The notes: a model not told the origin generated them from the letters alone. A stretch of 64,000 nucleotides of DNA from Verrucomicrobiia bacterium (GCA_026125285.1 JAHCLO010000022.1:1-64000), one strand, 5' to 3'; positions 44,690 to 55,340 are shown, numbered from the stretch's first letter. A program made the numbers and translations.

Positions 44690-47437
44690 ATGAGAACATC
44701 GGAGTCAGCCATCTGGCATCAACTGGAGACCAACGAAGTCCTGCGGAAACTGGAATCGGACTTTAAGGCTGGGCTGTCCGCCGGGGAAGTGAAGCGGCGA
44801 CAGGCGGAGTATGGTTTGAATCAAATGACCGCCCGGCGCGGCACGCCGGCTTGGCTCAAGTTCCTTCAACAATTCCATCAAGCGCTCGTTTATATCCTGC
44901 TCGCGGCCACGGTTGTCTCGGCGTTGCTGGGTGAGTGGGTGGACGCGGGTGTGATCTTCGGCGTCGTGCTCATCAACGCCATTGTGGGGTTCATTGAGGA
45001 GGCGAAAGCTGAGAAAGCCATCGAGGCGCTGGCCAACATGGTCCGCACGGAGGCCACCGTGCGGCGTGAAGGTCGCAAACAGCGCGTGCCCTCCGCCGAG
45101 CTTGTGCCCGGCGACGTGGTGTTGCTGCAATCGGGCGACAGCGTGCCGGCGGATTTGCGCTTCATTGAGGTGCGTAGTTTGCAGGTCGAGGAAGCCGCGC
45201 TGACCGGGGAATCCGTGCCCACCGAGAAAAGAGTCAAAGCGCTGCCCGCGGAAACGGTGTTGGGCGACCGTAAGAATCTCGGCTTCGCCGGAACCCTCGT
45301 CACGTATGGTCAGGCGGAGGGCGTGGTCGTGGCCACCGGCGATCGCACGGAAATGGGACGCATCGCCACGATGCTGCACGAGGCGGTGGACCTCTCGACA
45401 CCGCTCACGCGCAAGATCGCCGAGTTCAGCCGGCTGTTGCTTTATGTGATTCTGGGACTCGCGGCACTGACGTTTGTAGTGGGATTGCTGCGCGGAGAAT
45501 CGGCGGCGGATATGTTCATGGCCGCGGTGGCGCTGGCGGTGGGAGCAATTCCCGAAGGCTTGCCGGCGGCGGTGACGATCACGCTGGCCATCGGTGTTTC
45601 ACGCATGGCGAAACGGCACGCCATCATTCGCAAAATGCCGGCGGTGGAAACCCTCGGCAGCACCACGGTGATTTGCTCGGATAAAACCGGAACGCTTACG
45701 GAAAATCAAATGACCGTGAGCCGCATCTGGGCGGGCGGAAAGGTCTTTGAAGTCACCGGCGGCGGTTATGAGCCGAAGGGAGAGATTCGGGCGTCAAATG
45801 TGGCGGCCGGCGACACGCCTGCTGCCGCGATGGAAGTGGTCCGTGCCAACAGCGCTTTGCGCGAAACCCTGCTGGCGGGTTTGCTGTGCAACGATTCCCA
45901 ACTCGTTCGCAAGGAGAACCGCCTTCAGGTGGAGGGCGATCCCACCGAGGCCGCGTTGATTGTCGCCGCGCAAAAGGCGGGCTTCGAGTCGGCGGAAATC
46001 TCCGGACGCTGGCCGCGCGTGGACGTGATTCCCTTTGAGTCCGAGCACATGTTCATGGCCACACTGCATCGCGCGGAGGGTGGCTGCTTGATTTACATGA
46101 AAGGTTCGGTGGAACGGCTGCTCGATCGCTGCGACCGAGTGCTCGACGCCAGCGGGAAGGAGACTGCGCTGGATGCCGCCCGGGTGACGGGGGCCGTTGA
46201 GGAAATGACCACCCAAGGTTTGCGGGTGCTGGCCTTCGCGAGCCGCCGTGTTCCGGCGAATCACAAACAGCTTTCGCTTGATGATGTGCAGGGCGGACTC
46301 ACGCTGCTGGGGTTGCAGGGTATGATTGATCCGCCGCGGGCCGAGGCCATTCGCGCGGTGGCGGACTGTCAGAGTGCGGGCATTGCGGTGAAAATGATCA
46401 CCGGCGATCACCGGGGCACGGCGGTCGCCATCGCGAGACAACTGGGTTTGCGGGGCGGCGAGGACACCAACGGCCAACTCTCGGCGGTCACGGGTCAGGA
46501 GTTGGAGAAGATTGCCGATGAGAAGCTGCCGGAGACGGCGGAGCGCGCGGCGGTGTTTGCGCGCGTGGCGCCGGAGCAAAAACTCCGCCTGGTGCGCGCC
46601 CTGCAAAGCCGCGGACACATCGTGGCGATGACCGGCGACGGCGTGAACGATGCGCCCGCGCTCAAGCAGGCCGACATCGGCGTGGCGATGGGCATCACGG
46701 GCACGGACGTTTCCAAGGGCGCGGCGGACATGGTGCTCACGGACGACAACTTCGCGTCCATCGAAGCGGCGGTCGAGGAAGGGCGCAACGTGTTCGACAA
46801 CCTGACCAAGTTCATCGCCTGGACGATGCCGACCAATGGCGGCGAAGGGTTGTTGATTCTCGTTTCCATTCTGGTGGGCACGGCGCTGCCGGTGTTGCCG
46901 GTGCAATTGCTCTGGATCAACATGAGCACGGCATTGCTGTTGGGGTTGATGCTGGTGCTCGAGCCGAAGGAAAAAGACCTCATGGCCCGGCCCCCGCGCG
47001 AGCCGGCGCAACCGATTCTCACGCCGCTGCTGATGTTGCGCATCGCGCTCGTCTCGCTGTTCATGGTGGCGGGTGGCTTCGCGTTGTTCCTGTGGGAAAA
47101 AAGCCAGGGCACGCCCGTTGCGGAGGCGCGCACCGTCGTGGTGAATGTCATCGTGGTGGTGGAACTCTTCTACCTGCTGAACTGCCGGTCGCTGACGCGG
47201 TCGTTCTTCTCGCTCGGGCTGTTCTCGAATCCGTGGCTCTTGGGCGGCGTGGTGGCGATGATCGTGGCACAACTGCTGTTCACCTACGCGCCGTTCATGA
47301 ACACCTTGTTCAACAGCGCACCCATCAGCGGGCTGGCGTGGCTGAAGATCGTGGGCCTTGGCGCGCTGGTGTTTGTGGCGGTGGAGTTCAAAAAATGGCT
47401 GGACGCGCGGCGGCAAAGCCAGCCGAACCGCAACTGA
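44690..47437 (+). CDS. P2-type cation-transporting P-type ATPase
   Basis: A 915-residue inner-membrane ATPase, started at ATG 44690 instead of the TTG two codons before. The N-terminal cation-ATPase domain is followed by the actuator with TGES (172-175), PEGLP (288-292), the phosphorylated Asp331 in DKTGTLT, the KGSVERLL nucleotide-binding segment, and TGDGVNDAPALKQADIGVAMG. Ten spans are expected. PEGLP and the C-terminal six-span domain place it with Ca2+ or Na+/K+ pumps (SERCA/PMR1-like); the ion cannot be fixed from this. Confidence 0.92.
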   Translation: MRTSESAIWHQLETNEVLRKLESDFKAGLSAGEVKRRQAEYGLNQMTARRGTPAWLKFLQQFHQALVYILLAATVVSALLGEWVDAGVIFGVVLINAIVGFIEEAKAEKAIEALANMVRTEATVRREGRKQRVPSAELVPGDVVLLQSGDSVPADLRFIEVRSLQVEEAALTGESVPTEKRVKALPAETVLGDRKNLGFAGTLVTYGQAEGVVVATGDRTEMGRIATMLHEAVDLSTPLTRKIAEFSRLLLYVILGLAALTFVVGLLRGESAADMFMAAVALAVGAIPEGLPAAVTITLAIGVSRMAKRHAIIRKMPAVETLGSTTVICSDKTGTLTENQMTVSRIWAGGKVFEVTGGGYEPKGEIRASNVAAGDTPAAAMEVVRANSALRETLLAGLLCNDSQLVRKENRLQVEGDPTEAALIVAAQKAGFESAEISGRWPRVDVIPFESEHMFMATLHRAEGGCLIYMKGSVERLLDRCDRVLDASGKETALDAARVTGAVEEMTTQGLRVLAFASRRVPANHKQLSLDDVQGGLTLLGLQGMIDPPRAEAIRAVADCQSAGIAVKMITGDHRGTAVAIARQLGLRGGEDTNGQLSAVTGQELEKIADEKLPETAERAAVFARVAPEQKLRLVRALQSRGHIVAMTGDGVNDAPALKQADIGVAMGITGTDVSKGAADMVLTDDNFASIEAAVEEGRNVFDNLTKFIAWTMPTNGGEGLLILVSILVGTALPVLPVQLLWINMSTALLLGLMLVLEPKEKDLMARPPREPAQPILTPLLMLRIALVSLFMVAGGFALFLWEKSQGTPVAEARTVVVNVIVVVELFYLLNCRSLTRSFFSLGLFSNPWLLGGVVAMIVAQLLFTYAPFMNTLFNSAPISGLAWLKIVGLGALVFVAVEFKKWLDARRQSQPNRN

Positions 47438-47540
47438 GCGCGGCTCAAGCCACCCCGGCGGCCACCGCGATCAATATCGCGCTGCCACCGTTGCCGTTTC
47501 CCCGCGAAGCCGTGTCGTGGTTCTGCCAACGACAAATCGC

Positions 47541-48395
47541 TCAAACGGTTGCGACCACGTTGGTCAGAGTGCCCACGCCAGAGATACTGATGGCTGTCTG
47601 ATCATTCGGTCGCAGAGTGAAGTCGTCCGGCGGGACGATTCCCGTGCCCGTAAGCAGAATTACCCCGTGAGGAAAACGCTGACTGCGGTAAAGGTAGTCC
47701 ACCAATTCGGTAAAGCCGCGTTTGATCTGGCTGACGGCGGTTTCCCCCTGAAAAACCGGTTGGCCGTTGCGCGTAATCGTCAGCCGGATCGTCCAGGTGC
47801 GCGCTTCGGTCTCGCTGGTCGCCACGGTGATGCACGGCCCCAACGCGCAGGAGTGTTCATAGATTTTGGCCTGTGGCAGGTAGAGGAGGTTCTCCCCCTC
47901 CAAGTCGCGGGAACTCATGTCGTTGCCAATGGTGAAACCGACCAACTCGCCGCGCGAGTTGATGACGAGCGCCAGTTCCGGCTCGGGCACGCTCCATTGT
48001 GCGTCGGCACGAATCCCGACCGTGTCGTCCGGGCCGGCGACTTTCTCCGGCAGCGATTTGAAAAACAACTCGGGGCGGGCGGCGGCATAGACTTTGTCGT
48101 AGGCGGTGGCGCTGAAATCGGATTCCTCCATGCGCGCCTTTTTGCTGCGCAGGTAAGTCACCCCGGCGGCCCAAACCTCCTGATGCTCGACGGGAGCGAG
48201 CAAACGCACGGCGCTCAAGGCGTGGCGCGGGAGGCCCTGCTTGATCAGCGCGCCAACTCGCGACCGCAAGTCCGCAGCCTCCAACAGACAGGTCAGGTTT
48301 TCGACTTCGCTGCTCAAGTCGAGCACCGTCGCATCGTCCACCAGTACGCCCGGGCAGATACGACCTGCATGGAGTTCAAAACGACAGAGTTTCAT
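47541..48395 (-). CDS. FAH-family hydratase, probable 2-keto-3-deoxypentonate dehydratase
   Basis: 284 residues, started at ATG 48395 (MKLCRFELHAG). The fumarylacetoacetase fold has metal ligands Glu138 and Glu140 (EPE) and Asp159 (IGNDMSSRD). Members beside aldehyde dehydrogenases and pentonate dehydratases turn 2-keto-3-deoxy-D-xylonate or L-arabonate into 2-oxoglutarate semialdehyde. It lies 40 bp after an aldehyde dehydrogenase on the same strand and near a YjhG-type dehydratase, which supports that role. The specific sugar is inferred. Confidence 0.85.
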   Translation of the reverse strand: MKLCRFELHAGRICPGVLVDDATVLDLSSEVENLTCLLEAADLRSRVGALIKQGLPRHALSAVRLLAPVEHQEVWAAGVTYLRSKKARMEESDFSATAYDKVYAAARPELFFKSLPEKVAGPDDTVGIRADAQWSVPEPELALVINSRGELVGFTIGNDMSSRDLEGENLLYLPQAKIYEHSCALGPCITVATSETEARTWTIRLTITRNGQPVFQGETAVSQIKRGFTELVDYLYRSQRFPHGVILLTGTGIVPPDDFTLRPNDQTAISISGVGTLTNVVATV

Positions 48396-48435
48396 TCGCT
48401 CGCGAAGCCTGGTGGCTCCCGGTGGTGTTTTCCCT

Positions 48436-49899
48436 TTACGCCGAGTAATCCAGGTACACCGTCTTGAGCCGGGTGTAGAATTCAATCGCTCCCGGTCCTT
48501 GTTCCTTGAACGAGTCCGTGCTGGACTTCTTGACGCCGCCAAAGGGTGCCTGCAAAGCCAAGCCGGTGGAAATCTGATTTACTTTAACCACGCCAGCCTG
48601 GATGCGTTCGGTGTAGCGCATGGCCTTTTTCAAATCGCGCGTGACGAGGGAAGCCGAGAGCCCGACCTCCACGCCGTTCGCCACGGCAAGAGCTTGCTCA
48701 AAATCATCCACCGCGATCACTCCGACCACCGGGCCGAACACTTCCTCGCGCGCGATTCGCATTTCGGGAGTCACGCTCCTGAGCACGGCGGGTGACATGA
48801 AATGGCCGTGCGCGAGTTCGCCGTCGGTCAAGCGTTGCCCGCCCCAAAGCAGTTTTGCGCCCTCACGTTGCGCGGCGGCGATGTGCTCGAAGTTGCCTTC
48901 AAGTTCCGCTTGATTCACCGCCGGCCCCATGGTTATGCCGTCCTGCAAGCCGTTGCCCACTGTGACGGCTTGCGCTCGGGCGATGAGCTTCTGCGTGAAC
49001 GCCTCGGCGACGCTTCGTTCCACAATGACCCGGCTCGTGGCGGTGCAGGCCTGGCCAGTCAGTCCAAAGCCGGCGATGGCCACCAGCCGCGCGGCCAGGT
49101 CCAGGTCGGCATCGGCCAGCACAATCGTGGGATTCTTTCCGCCCATTTCCATCTGTGCGCGGGCCATGCGCGGTGCCAGTTGCTGGTAGATGGTTTGTCC
49201 GACACTGTAGGAGCCGGTGAAAGAAACCGCAGCCACGGAGGGATGAGCGGCCAGTTCAGCGCCCACGGCGCGGCCTTCGCCAATCACGACGTTGAACACG
49301 CCGTTGGGCAGGCCCGCCTCCGTGAGCAGTTTCGCCAGTTCCAACGTCAGGGCCGGGGCCTGGGAGGCCGGCTTGAGCACCACGGTGTTGCCGCTGACCA
49401 GCGCGGGGGCGAGTTTCCACGCCGGGATGGCGAGGGGAAAATTCCAGGGTGTCACCAATGCCACCACGCCCAACGGCTCGCGCCGCGTGTAGAGCAAGTT
49501 GCCGGGTAAATCGTGCGGGATGGTCTGGCCGCCAAGCTGATAACTCAATCCACCGAAGAACCGGAAAATGTCCGCCGTGCGCTGTACCTCCCCGGTGCTC
49601 TCGATCAGGGTCTTTCCCTCCTCGCGCGTGAGCAACCGCGCGAGTTCGGCTTTGCGCGATTCAATGAGTTGCGAAGCTTTGCTGAGAATTCGTCCGCGCG
49701 CCACGGGAGTTGTCGTCGCCCAAGCCGGGTAGGCCAGGGCCGCCGCTTCCACGGCGGCGCGCGCGTCGGCTTGATCGCTCAAGGGATATTCCGCCACGAT
49801 CTCGCGCGTGTCCGCCGGGTTAACCGTCTGATACGTCCGGCCGGATTGCGCGGCCAGCCATTCGCCGTTGATGAAGTTTTTATAAGTTGTCACAAGCAC
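48436..49899 (-). CDS. 2-oxoglutarate semialdehyde dehydrogenase-like aldehyde dehydrogenase
   Basis: A 487-residue NAD(P)+-dependent aldehyde dehydrogenase. Catalytic residues are Cys285 (GQACTATSR), Glu251 (MEMGGKNP) and Asn153 (PWNF). It would oxidise 2-oxoglutarate semialdehyde (2,5-dioxopentanoate) to 2-oxoglutarate, the last step of Weimberg-type pentose oxidation. Other semialdehydes are possible on sequence alone; the choice rests on its neighbours, the FAH-family gene downstream and the divergent pentonate dehydratase. Confidence 0.88.
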   Translation of the reverse strand: MLVTTYKNFINGEWLAAQSGRTYQTVNPADTREIVAEYPLSDQADARAAVEAAALAYPAWATTTPVARGRILSKASQLIESRKAELARLLTREEGKTLIESTGEVQRTADIFRFFGGLSYQLGGQTIPHDLPGNLLYTRREPLGVVALVTPWNFPLAIPAWKLAPALVSGNTVVLKPASQAPALTLELAKLLTEAGLPNGVFNVVIGEGRAVGAELAAHPSVAAVSFTGSYSVGQTIYQQLAPRMARAQMEMGGKNPTIVLADADLDLAARLVAIAGFGLTGQACTATSRVIVERSVAEAFTQKLIARAQAVTVGNGLQDGITMGPAVNQAELEGNFEHIAAAQREGAKLLWGGQRLTDGELAHGHFMSPAVLRSVTPEMRIAREEVFGPVVGVIAVDDFEQALAVANGVEVGLSASLVTRDLKKAMRYTERIQAGVVKVNQISTGLALQAPFGGVKKSSTDSFKEQGPGAIEFYTRLKTVYLDYSA

Positions 49900-50015
49900 T
49901 GGTTCGCAGTTTAGCGGCGTACTGCGAATGCGCGAATGTAAAAATTACCCTGGTTGAAGACGGGACCGGCGCGGAATCCCCTTGTCGGCTGGATTGGGCC
50001 TGATTCAATCGCCGT

Positions 50016-51977
50016 ATGCACGAGAGTGATCTGTTTCCCGCGACTTCACCGGAAGTTTACCAGGTGCGCACCCGGGCGCCCGGGCCGGCGGGCCAACTGC
50101 CGATTGATGCGGCGATGCTGCTGGAGCAACCCAGCGGGAATTTGTTTGGCCTCACGCAAAACGCCGGCATGGGCTGGAATCCCGCCGAACTGGGACGCAA
50201 GCAATTCCTCATCCTCAGCACGCAAGGCGGCCTGCGCGCGGCGGACGGCAGTCCGGTGGCGCTGGGTTATCACACCGGGCATTGGGAAATCGGAGGACTG
50301 GTGGAAGCAGCGGCGCGCGAACTGCGCCGGTTGAGAACCATTCCCTTTGCGGCGTATTGCTCGGACCCTTGCGATGGCCGCACGCAGGGCACCACCGGCA
50401 TGTTCGACAGCCTGCCGTATCGCAACGATGCCGCGCAGATATTTCGCCGGTTGATCCGCTCGCTGCCGGTGCGGGCGGGTGTCATCGGTGTGGCCACTTG
50501 CGACAAGGGGCTCCCCGCAATGATGATGGCGCTGGCCGGTATGGGAGACTTGCCGTGCGTGCTCGTGCCCGGCGGTGTCACGCTGCCACCCGAGCACGGC
50601 GAGAACGCCGGGGCCGTGCAAACGCTCGGCGCCCGTTTCGCGCACGGGCTGATCACGTTGGAGGAAGCGGCGGACCTCGGTTGCCGCGCGTGCGGTTCGC
50701 CGGGCGGCGGATGTCAGTTCCTGGGCACGGCCGCCACCGCCCAGGTCGTGGGCGAGGCGCTGGGACTTTCACTGCCCCACACCGCGCTGGCGCCTTCGGG
50801 CCAGCCGGTCTGGACGGAGATGGCGCTGCGGTCAGCACGAGCGGTGGTGGAATTGGAACGGCGCGGCTGGCGAACGCGCGACATTCTCACTGACGCCAGC
50901 ATCCGCAATGCGATGGTGGTGCATGCCGCTTTCGGCGGTTCCACCAATTTGTTGTTGCATGTGCCAGCCATTGCCCATGCAGCCGGATTGCGGCGACCCA
51001 CCGTGGAAGACTGGATGGAGGTCAACCGCCGCACGCCACGTCTGGTAAGCGTACTGCCGAATGGGCCGGTACATCACCCCACGGTGCGCGTCTTTCTCGC
51101 GGGCGGAGTTCCGGAAGTGATGCTGCATCTGCGCGACCTGGGCCTGCTCGACACCCAGGTACTCACGGTGGCAGGCATGACCTTGGGTGAGGCGCTGGAG
51201 GTCTGGCGAACATCAGAACGGCGCGAGCGTTTTCGTGCCATCCTGCAAGCCCAGGATGATGTGAATGCGGAGGACGTCATTCTTCCGCCGGACAAAGCGC
51301 GCGACCGCGGTATGACCTCCACCGTGACCTTCCCGCGCGGCAATCTCGCGCCGGAAGGCGCGGTCATCAAAAGCGCGGCGATGGACCCCTCGATTCTGGA
51401 TACCGACGGCGTGTATCGGATGGAAGGACCGGCGCGTGTTTTCACCAGCGAGGCGGCAGCAATCGCGGCCATCAAACGCAACGACATCAAGGCGGGCGAC
51501 GTTATGGTGTTGGCCGGCCTCGGCCCGCTGGGCACCGGCATGGAGGAAACGTACCAAGTCACGTCGGCATTGCAGCATCTGCCGTTTGGCAAGCACGTCG
51601 CCCTCCTCACCGATGCGCGTTTCTCCGGCGTCTCCACGGGCGCATGCATCGGTCACATCGGTCCTGAAGCCTTGGCGGGTGGACCGATTGGCAAAGTGCG
51701 CAATGGGGACCACATTCGGATCGTGGTGGATCGCCTCCGCCTCGAAGCCAGCGTGGATCTGGTGGGGGACGAAGCGCACCGCTTCGATGCGGAAACCGGA
51801 GCAAGGATTCTGGCAGCCCGCACTCCGCAAACGGGGCTCGCGCCGCATCCCCGCCTGCCGGACGACACACGGTTGTGGGCAGTGTTGCAGCGCGCCAGCG
51901 GCGGGACCTGGGGCGGATGCGTCTTTGACGTGGACCGAATCGCCGCTGCCATCGAGGCAGGGATGGGAGTGAGATGA
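50016..51977 (+). CDS. yjhG: YjhG/YagF-family D-xylonate dehydratase
   Basis: A 653-residue IlvD/Edd-family dehydratase, almost the same length as E. coli YjhG (655). It converts a pentonate, probably D-xylonate, to 2-keto-3-deoxypentonate with an Fe-S cluster. Strong similarity runs through the whole length: [62 protein letters not shown] and [15 protein letters not shown]. Cluster ligands are likely Cys119, Cys162 and Cys233. It is divergent from the aldehyde dehydrogenase across 116 bp, a natural place for a shared operator, though I found no clear one. Confidence 0.94.
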   Translation: MHESDLFPATSPEVYQVRTRAPGPAGQLPIDAAMLLEQPSGNLFGLTQNAGMGWNPAELGRKQFLILSTQGGLRAADGSPVALGYHTGHWEIGGLVEAAARELRRLRTIPFAAYCSDPCDGRTQGTTGMFDSLPYRNDAAQIFRRLIRSLPVRAGVIGVATCDKGLPAMMMALAGMGDLPCVLVPGGVTLPPEHGENAGAVQTLGARFAHGLITLEEAADLGCRACGSPGGGCQFLGTAATAQVVGEALGLSLPHTALAPSGQPVWTEMALRSARAVVELERRGWRTRDILTDASIRNAMVVHAAFGGSTNLLLHVPAIAHAAGLRRPTVEDWMEVNRRTPRLVSVLPNGPVHHPTVRVFLAGGVPEVMLHLRDLGLLDTQVLTVAGMTLGEALEVWRTSERRERFRAILQAQDDVNAEDVILPPDKARDRGMTSTVTFPRGNLAPEGAVIKSAAMDPSILDTDGVYRMEGPARVFTSEAAAIAAIKRNDIKAGDVMVLAGLGPLGTGMEETYQVTSALQHLPFGKHVALLTDARFSGVSTGACIGHIGPEALAGGPIGKVRNGDHIRIVVDRLRLEASVDLVGDEAHRFDAETGARILAARTPQTGLAPHPRLPDDTRLWAVLQRASGGTWGGCVFDVDRIAAAIEAGMGVR

Positions 51978-52122
51978 ATCGTGGCTCTCGAGCGGGCAGA
52001 GGCTTTGTTGTGATTCATGGCGTTCGTCCGCCAGACTTCCCGACGGCTCTTCGTTGCCGCGGCTTGCGAAGCCGCAGCGGCAGCGGGAGGGTGGTTCAGC
52101 CGATGACGACATCGCGAGGCTT

Positions 52123-53184
52123 ATGAAAGACAATGCGCCCAAGCTCCCTGCCCGTGGGGCCACGAGCAATCCGCCCAATCGCTTCGAGCCAATCCAGCTT
52201 GAGCGCGACGTGGACTGGAATCCAGAAGACGACCCGTTGCCCCGCACCCAATTCTTTAGAGACCATAGCCGGACGATCATTGCTTACAACGAAAGCCCGG
52301 ATATTCCCTTCCGGGCCAGCATCAATCCCTATCGCGGGTGCGAGCATGGTTGCAGTTACTGTTACGCCCGGCCCACGCACGAGTATCTGGGATTTTCGGC
52401 GGGTTTGGATTTCGAGAGCCGGATCATGGTCAAAGAGGACGCGCCCGAACTGATGCGGCGTGAACTTTCCGCTCCCAAGTGGGTGCCGCAAGAACTGGCC
52501 ATGAGCGGTGTCACGGATTGTTACCAGCCGATTGAGCGCCAATTGCAGCTAACCCGCCGATGCTTGGCCGTATTGGCCGAATTCCGCAACCCGGTCTCGA
52601 TCATTACCAAGAACTTTCTGGTGACGCGCGACCTGGACCTGCTACGCGAACTGGCCAGTCACCGGGCGGTCCACGTCAATGTTTCGATCAACTCGCTGGA
52701 TGCGGCTTTGGCGCGGAAACTCGAGCCGCGGGCGGCATCGCCCAGGGAGCGCCTGGCCGCCATTGAAGTTCTAGCGAAGGCCGGGGTGCCAGCGGGCGTC
52801 TTGGTTGCGCCGGTCATTCCTGGCCTGAACGATCACGAGATCCCCGCCGTTTTGGCAGCCGCCAAGGCTGTCGGGGCTGGTTGGGCCGGGACCGAGGTCC
52901 TGCGATTGCCATTAACGGTAGCTCCAATCTTCGAGCAATGGCTGGAGCAGAACTTTCCCGGCAAGCAGGACAAAATCTTGGGCCGCATCCGGGCGATCCG
53001 AGGTGGCAGGCTCAATGATCCTCGCTTTGGCGCCCGGATGCGCGGCGAAGGGATTTTTGCTGATCAGATTTCCCAGTTGTTCCATGTCGCCTGCCGACGA
53101 GTTGGCTTGCCTGGGAATGGGCCGGAACTTTCAACTGCTGGTTTCCGGAAGCCAACTGGCGCGCAGTTGTCGCTCGATTTGTGA
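52123..53184 (+). CDS. PA0069-family radical SAM protein
   Basis: 353 residues from ATG 52123; a TTG at 52054 would add 23 unlike residues. The radical-SAM Cys triad is CEHGCSYC (CxxxCxxC), preceded by INPYRG and followed by YARPTHEYLGFSAGLDF, the pattern of the PA0069/Rv2578c family (SplB-related). A (beta/alpha) barrel with ITKNFLVTRDLDLL and LRLPLTVAPIF continues. A repair-type role is often guessed for this family, but none is proven. It stands alone. Confidence 0.9.
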   Translation: MKDNAPKLPARGATSNPPNRFEPIQLERDVDWNPEDDPLPRTQFFRDHSRTIIAYNESPDIPFRASINPYRGCEHGCSYCYARPTHEYLGFSAGLDFESRIMVKEDAPELMRRELSAPKWVPQELAMSGVTDCYQPIERQLQLTRRCLAVLAEFRNPVSIITKNFLVTRDLDLLRELASHRAVHVNVSINSLDAALARKLEPRAASPRERLAAIEVLAKAGVPAGVLVAPVIPGLNDHEIPAVLAAAKAVGAGWAGTEVLRLPLTVAPIFEQWLEQNFPGKQDKILGRIRAIRGGRLNDPRFGARMRGEGIFADQISQLFHVACRRVGLPGNGPELSTAGFRKPTGAQLSLDL

Positions 53185-53322
53185 ACGTCCATTGCCCAAG
53201 TCCAGGTTCGGCGAGCCGGTGCGGGTCAGAGTGCGAACGTGCGACCGATCATTGGATTACGAAGGCTCGCCGCGGTTTGCGCTTGCGCCGCGGCGGCAAA
53301 CAAGGAACACATTCTCCCGGCA

Positions 53323-54819
53323 ATGGCGTTCATTCAGTTTAACAACATTACCAAACGCTTTCCCGGCGTGCTCGCGCTGGATCGTGTGAGCTTTGGCGTT
53401 GAACGCGGCAGTTGTCATGCGCTGATGGGTGAGAATGGTGCCGGCAAAAGTACGCTCGGCAAAATCCTGGCCGGCGTCTATGTCGCGGACGAAGGCGACA
53501 TCCAACTGGACGGGAAATCTATTCGCGCCGTGAACCCACTGGCGGCCCGCAAGCTTGGCATCGCGATGGTGCATCAGGAGCTGGCGTTCTGTCCCAACCT
53601 CACGGTCGCGGAGAATCTTTGCCTCGGGGACCTGCCGGCGCGCGCGGGCTGGCTGGATCGGCGGCGGATGCGCGACCAGGCGCGCGGGATGCTCGATGAA
53701 ATCGAGGCCGATATTCCCGTGGATGTGCCCATCGGTGAGTTGTCCACCGCGCAGGAACAAATGGTGCAAATTGCCGCCGCCCTCGGCACGCGCGCGCAAG
53801 TCATCGTGATGGACGAACCGACCAGCTCACTCTCCGTGCGGGAAAGCGAGCATCTGTTTGAATTGCTCGGCCAGCTCAAGGCGCGCGGCATCACGGTGAT
53901 TTATGTCTCCCACCGCTTGGAGGAGATTTTCCGGCTGTGCGACACGGTGACGGTATTGCGCGATGGTTGTCAGGTTGCCACCGAACGGATTGCCGAAACC
54001 AACACCGACCGGATCATTCACCAGATGGTGGGACGCGAGGTGAAGCAATACAGCTCGCAACACTTGGAACGTTCATTGGGCGACGAAGTTCTGCGCATTG
54101 AGAATCTTTCCTCACCGGGCAAGTTTCACGGAGTGAACTTCACGTTGCGCAAGGGCGAGATTCTGGGCTTCGCGGGCCTCGTGGGCGCGGGTCGCAGCGA
54201 GATCGCCCAGGCCATCTTCGGGGTGGACCCAAACGTAGCGGGCCGGGTGTTCGTTCACGGCCGCGAAATGCCGCTGGGTTCGGTGACAACGGCGCTGGCG
54301 TCGGGTATCGGTTTCCTGCCCGAAGACCGCAAGCGCATGGGGCTGGTGCTGTCCATGAATTGCCGGGAGAACACGTCCATGGCGATCCTCTCGCGCTTGA
54401 GTTTGGGTGGGTTTGTCAAACGCCGCCAGGAACGCGCGATCGTGCAGCGTTACGTCGAGCAATTGCGGGTGAAGACGACGTCGTTGGAAGCGGGCATTGA
54501 CGGCTTGAGCGGCGGCAACCAGCAGAAAGTGGCGCTCGCCAAATGGCTCGCCCGCGAGTGTGACATTCTCATCGTGGATGAGCCGACCCGGGGCGTGGAC
54601 GTGGGCGCGAAGGCGGAGATTCATCGCCTGCTGGATGAACTGGCTTGTCAGGGACTTGCGCTGCTGGTGATTTCCTCGGAACTGCCGGAAGTGATGAACC
54701 TGAGCCGGCGCATCATGGTGTTGCGCGAGGGCCACGTGGCCGGCGAACTGGCGCGCGAGGAATTTTCCCAACCCAATCTCATGCGCCTCATGGCCGGCCT
54801 CGAAGCAAAAGCCGCTTGA
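53323..54819 (+). CDS. Sugar ABC transporter ATPase (RbsA/XylG type)
   Basis: 498 residues with two ATPase domains, started at ATG 53323. The first has GENGAGKST and the altered loop ELSTAQEQMVQIAAAL with MDEPTSSL; the second has GLVGAGRSE, LSGGNQQKVALAKWL and VDEPTRGVDVG. This is the monosaccharide importer ATPase layout. No permease or binding-protein gene is next to it in the window, so it is an orphan here. A role in xylose or arabinose uptake would suit the pentonate genes nearby, but that is only context. Confidence 0.92.
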   Translation: MAFIQFNNITKRFPGVLALDRVSFGVERGSCHALMGENGAGKSTLGKILAGVYVADEGDIQLDGKSIRAVNPLAARKLGIAMVHQELAFCPNLTVAENLCLGDLPARAGWLDRRRMRDQARGMLDEIEADIPVDVPIGELSTAQEQMVQIAAALGTRAQVIVMDEPTSSLSVRESEHLFELLGQLKARGITVIYVSHRLEEIFRLCDTVTVLRDGCQVATERIAETNTDRIIHQMVGREVKQYSSQHLERSLGDEVLRIENLSSPGKFHGVNFTLRKGEILGFAGLVGAGRSEIAQAIFGVDPNVAGRVFVHGREMPLGSVTTALASGIGFLPEDRKRMGLVLSMNCRENTSMAILSRLSLGGFVKRRQERAIVQRYVEQLRVKTTSLEAGIDGLSGGNQQKVALAKWLARECDILIVDEPTRGVDVGAKAEIHRLLDELACQGLALLVISSELPEVMNLSRRIMVLREGHVAGELAREEFSQPNLMRLMAGLEAKAA

Positions 54820-54932
54820 ACGCCCACGCTTCGGCGGCCAGAGCCATTTAACCTGGCAACATCTTCAGTCCTGCGATCACGAAATCAAAGGCTGTACTCC
54901 GCCGTCTGCGAGTCGCCGACAGCGATCCTGCA

Positions 54933-55340
54933 TCAGGCCAGTTGCGCCGGCGGCACGTGTTTCACCAGCAACGGAATGCTGGCCTGGGACTGGCCGTCCA
55001 GGCTGATGTCCACCGAGTAAAGTCCCGGTTCATCGAACTTCAACTGCTGGATGTTGAAGATGAAGTTGCGTGTCCCAAAATGCACATCGTCCGGCAACGT
55101 GACCTCCACCGGGATGTCAATGCCGGGCATGATGGCGTGACCGTCAGCATCCACGAAATTGAGCCGGAGGTTGTGTTTGCCCTCGTCGGAACTAAGAAAC
55201 GTCACGCGCAAGGCCACGGCGCATTGCGGATGCGCGGCCGGCAGGTCGCGCGCGTAAATGGTGTCGAACGCGCCGAGCAGGTTGAGTTTGCCATTGTCGT
55301 CGGTTGCCGCGTCGCAGAGGACCGCCACTTGAATGTTCAT
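54933..55340 (-). CDS. DUF6941-like small cytosolic protein
   Basis: 135 residues beginning MNIQVAVLCDAATDDNGKLNLLGAFDTIYA, which matches the opening of the DUF6941 family ('VLCDAA...GKLNILGAFD'). The rest is beta-sandwich-like (LRVTFLSSDEGKHNLRLNFVDADG). The function is unknown. It lies downstream of uvrC on the same strand, separated by a 14-bp-arm hairpin. Confidence 0.75.
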   Translation of the reverse strand: MNIQVAVLCDAATDDNGKLNLLGAFDTIYARDLPAAHPQCAVALRVTFLSSDEGKHNLRLNFVDADGHAIMPGIDIPVEVTLPDDVHFGTRNFIFNIQQLKFDEPGLYSVDISLDGQSQASIPLLVKHVPPAQLA

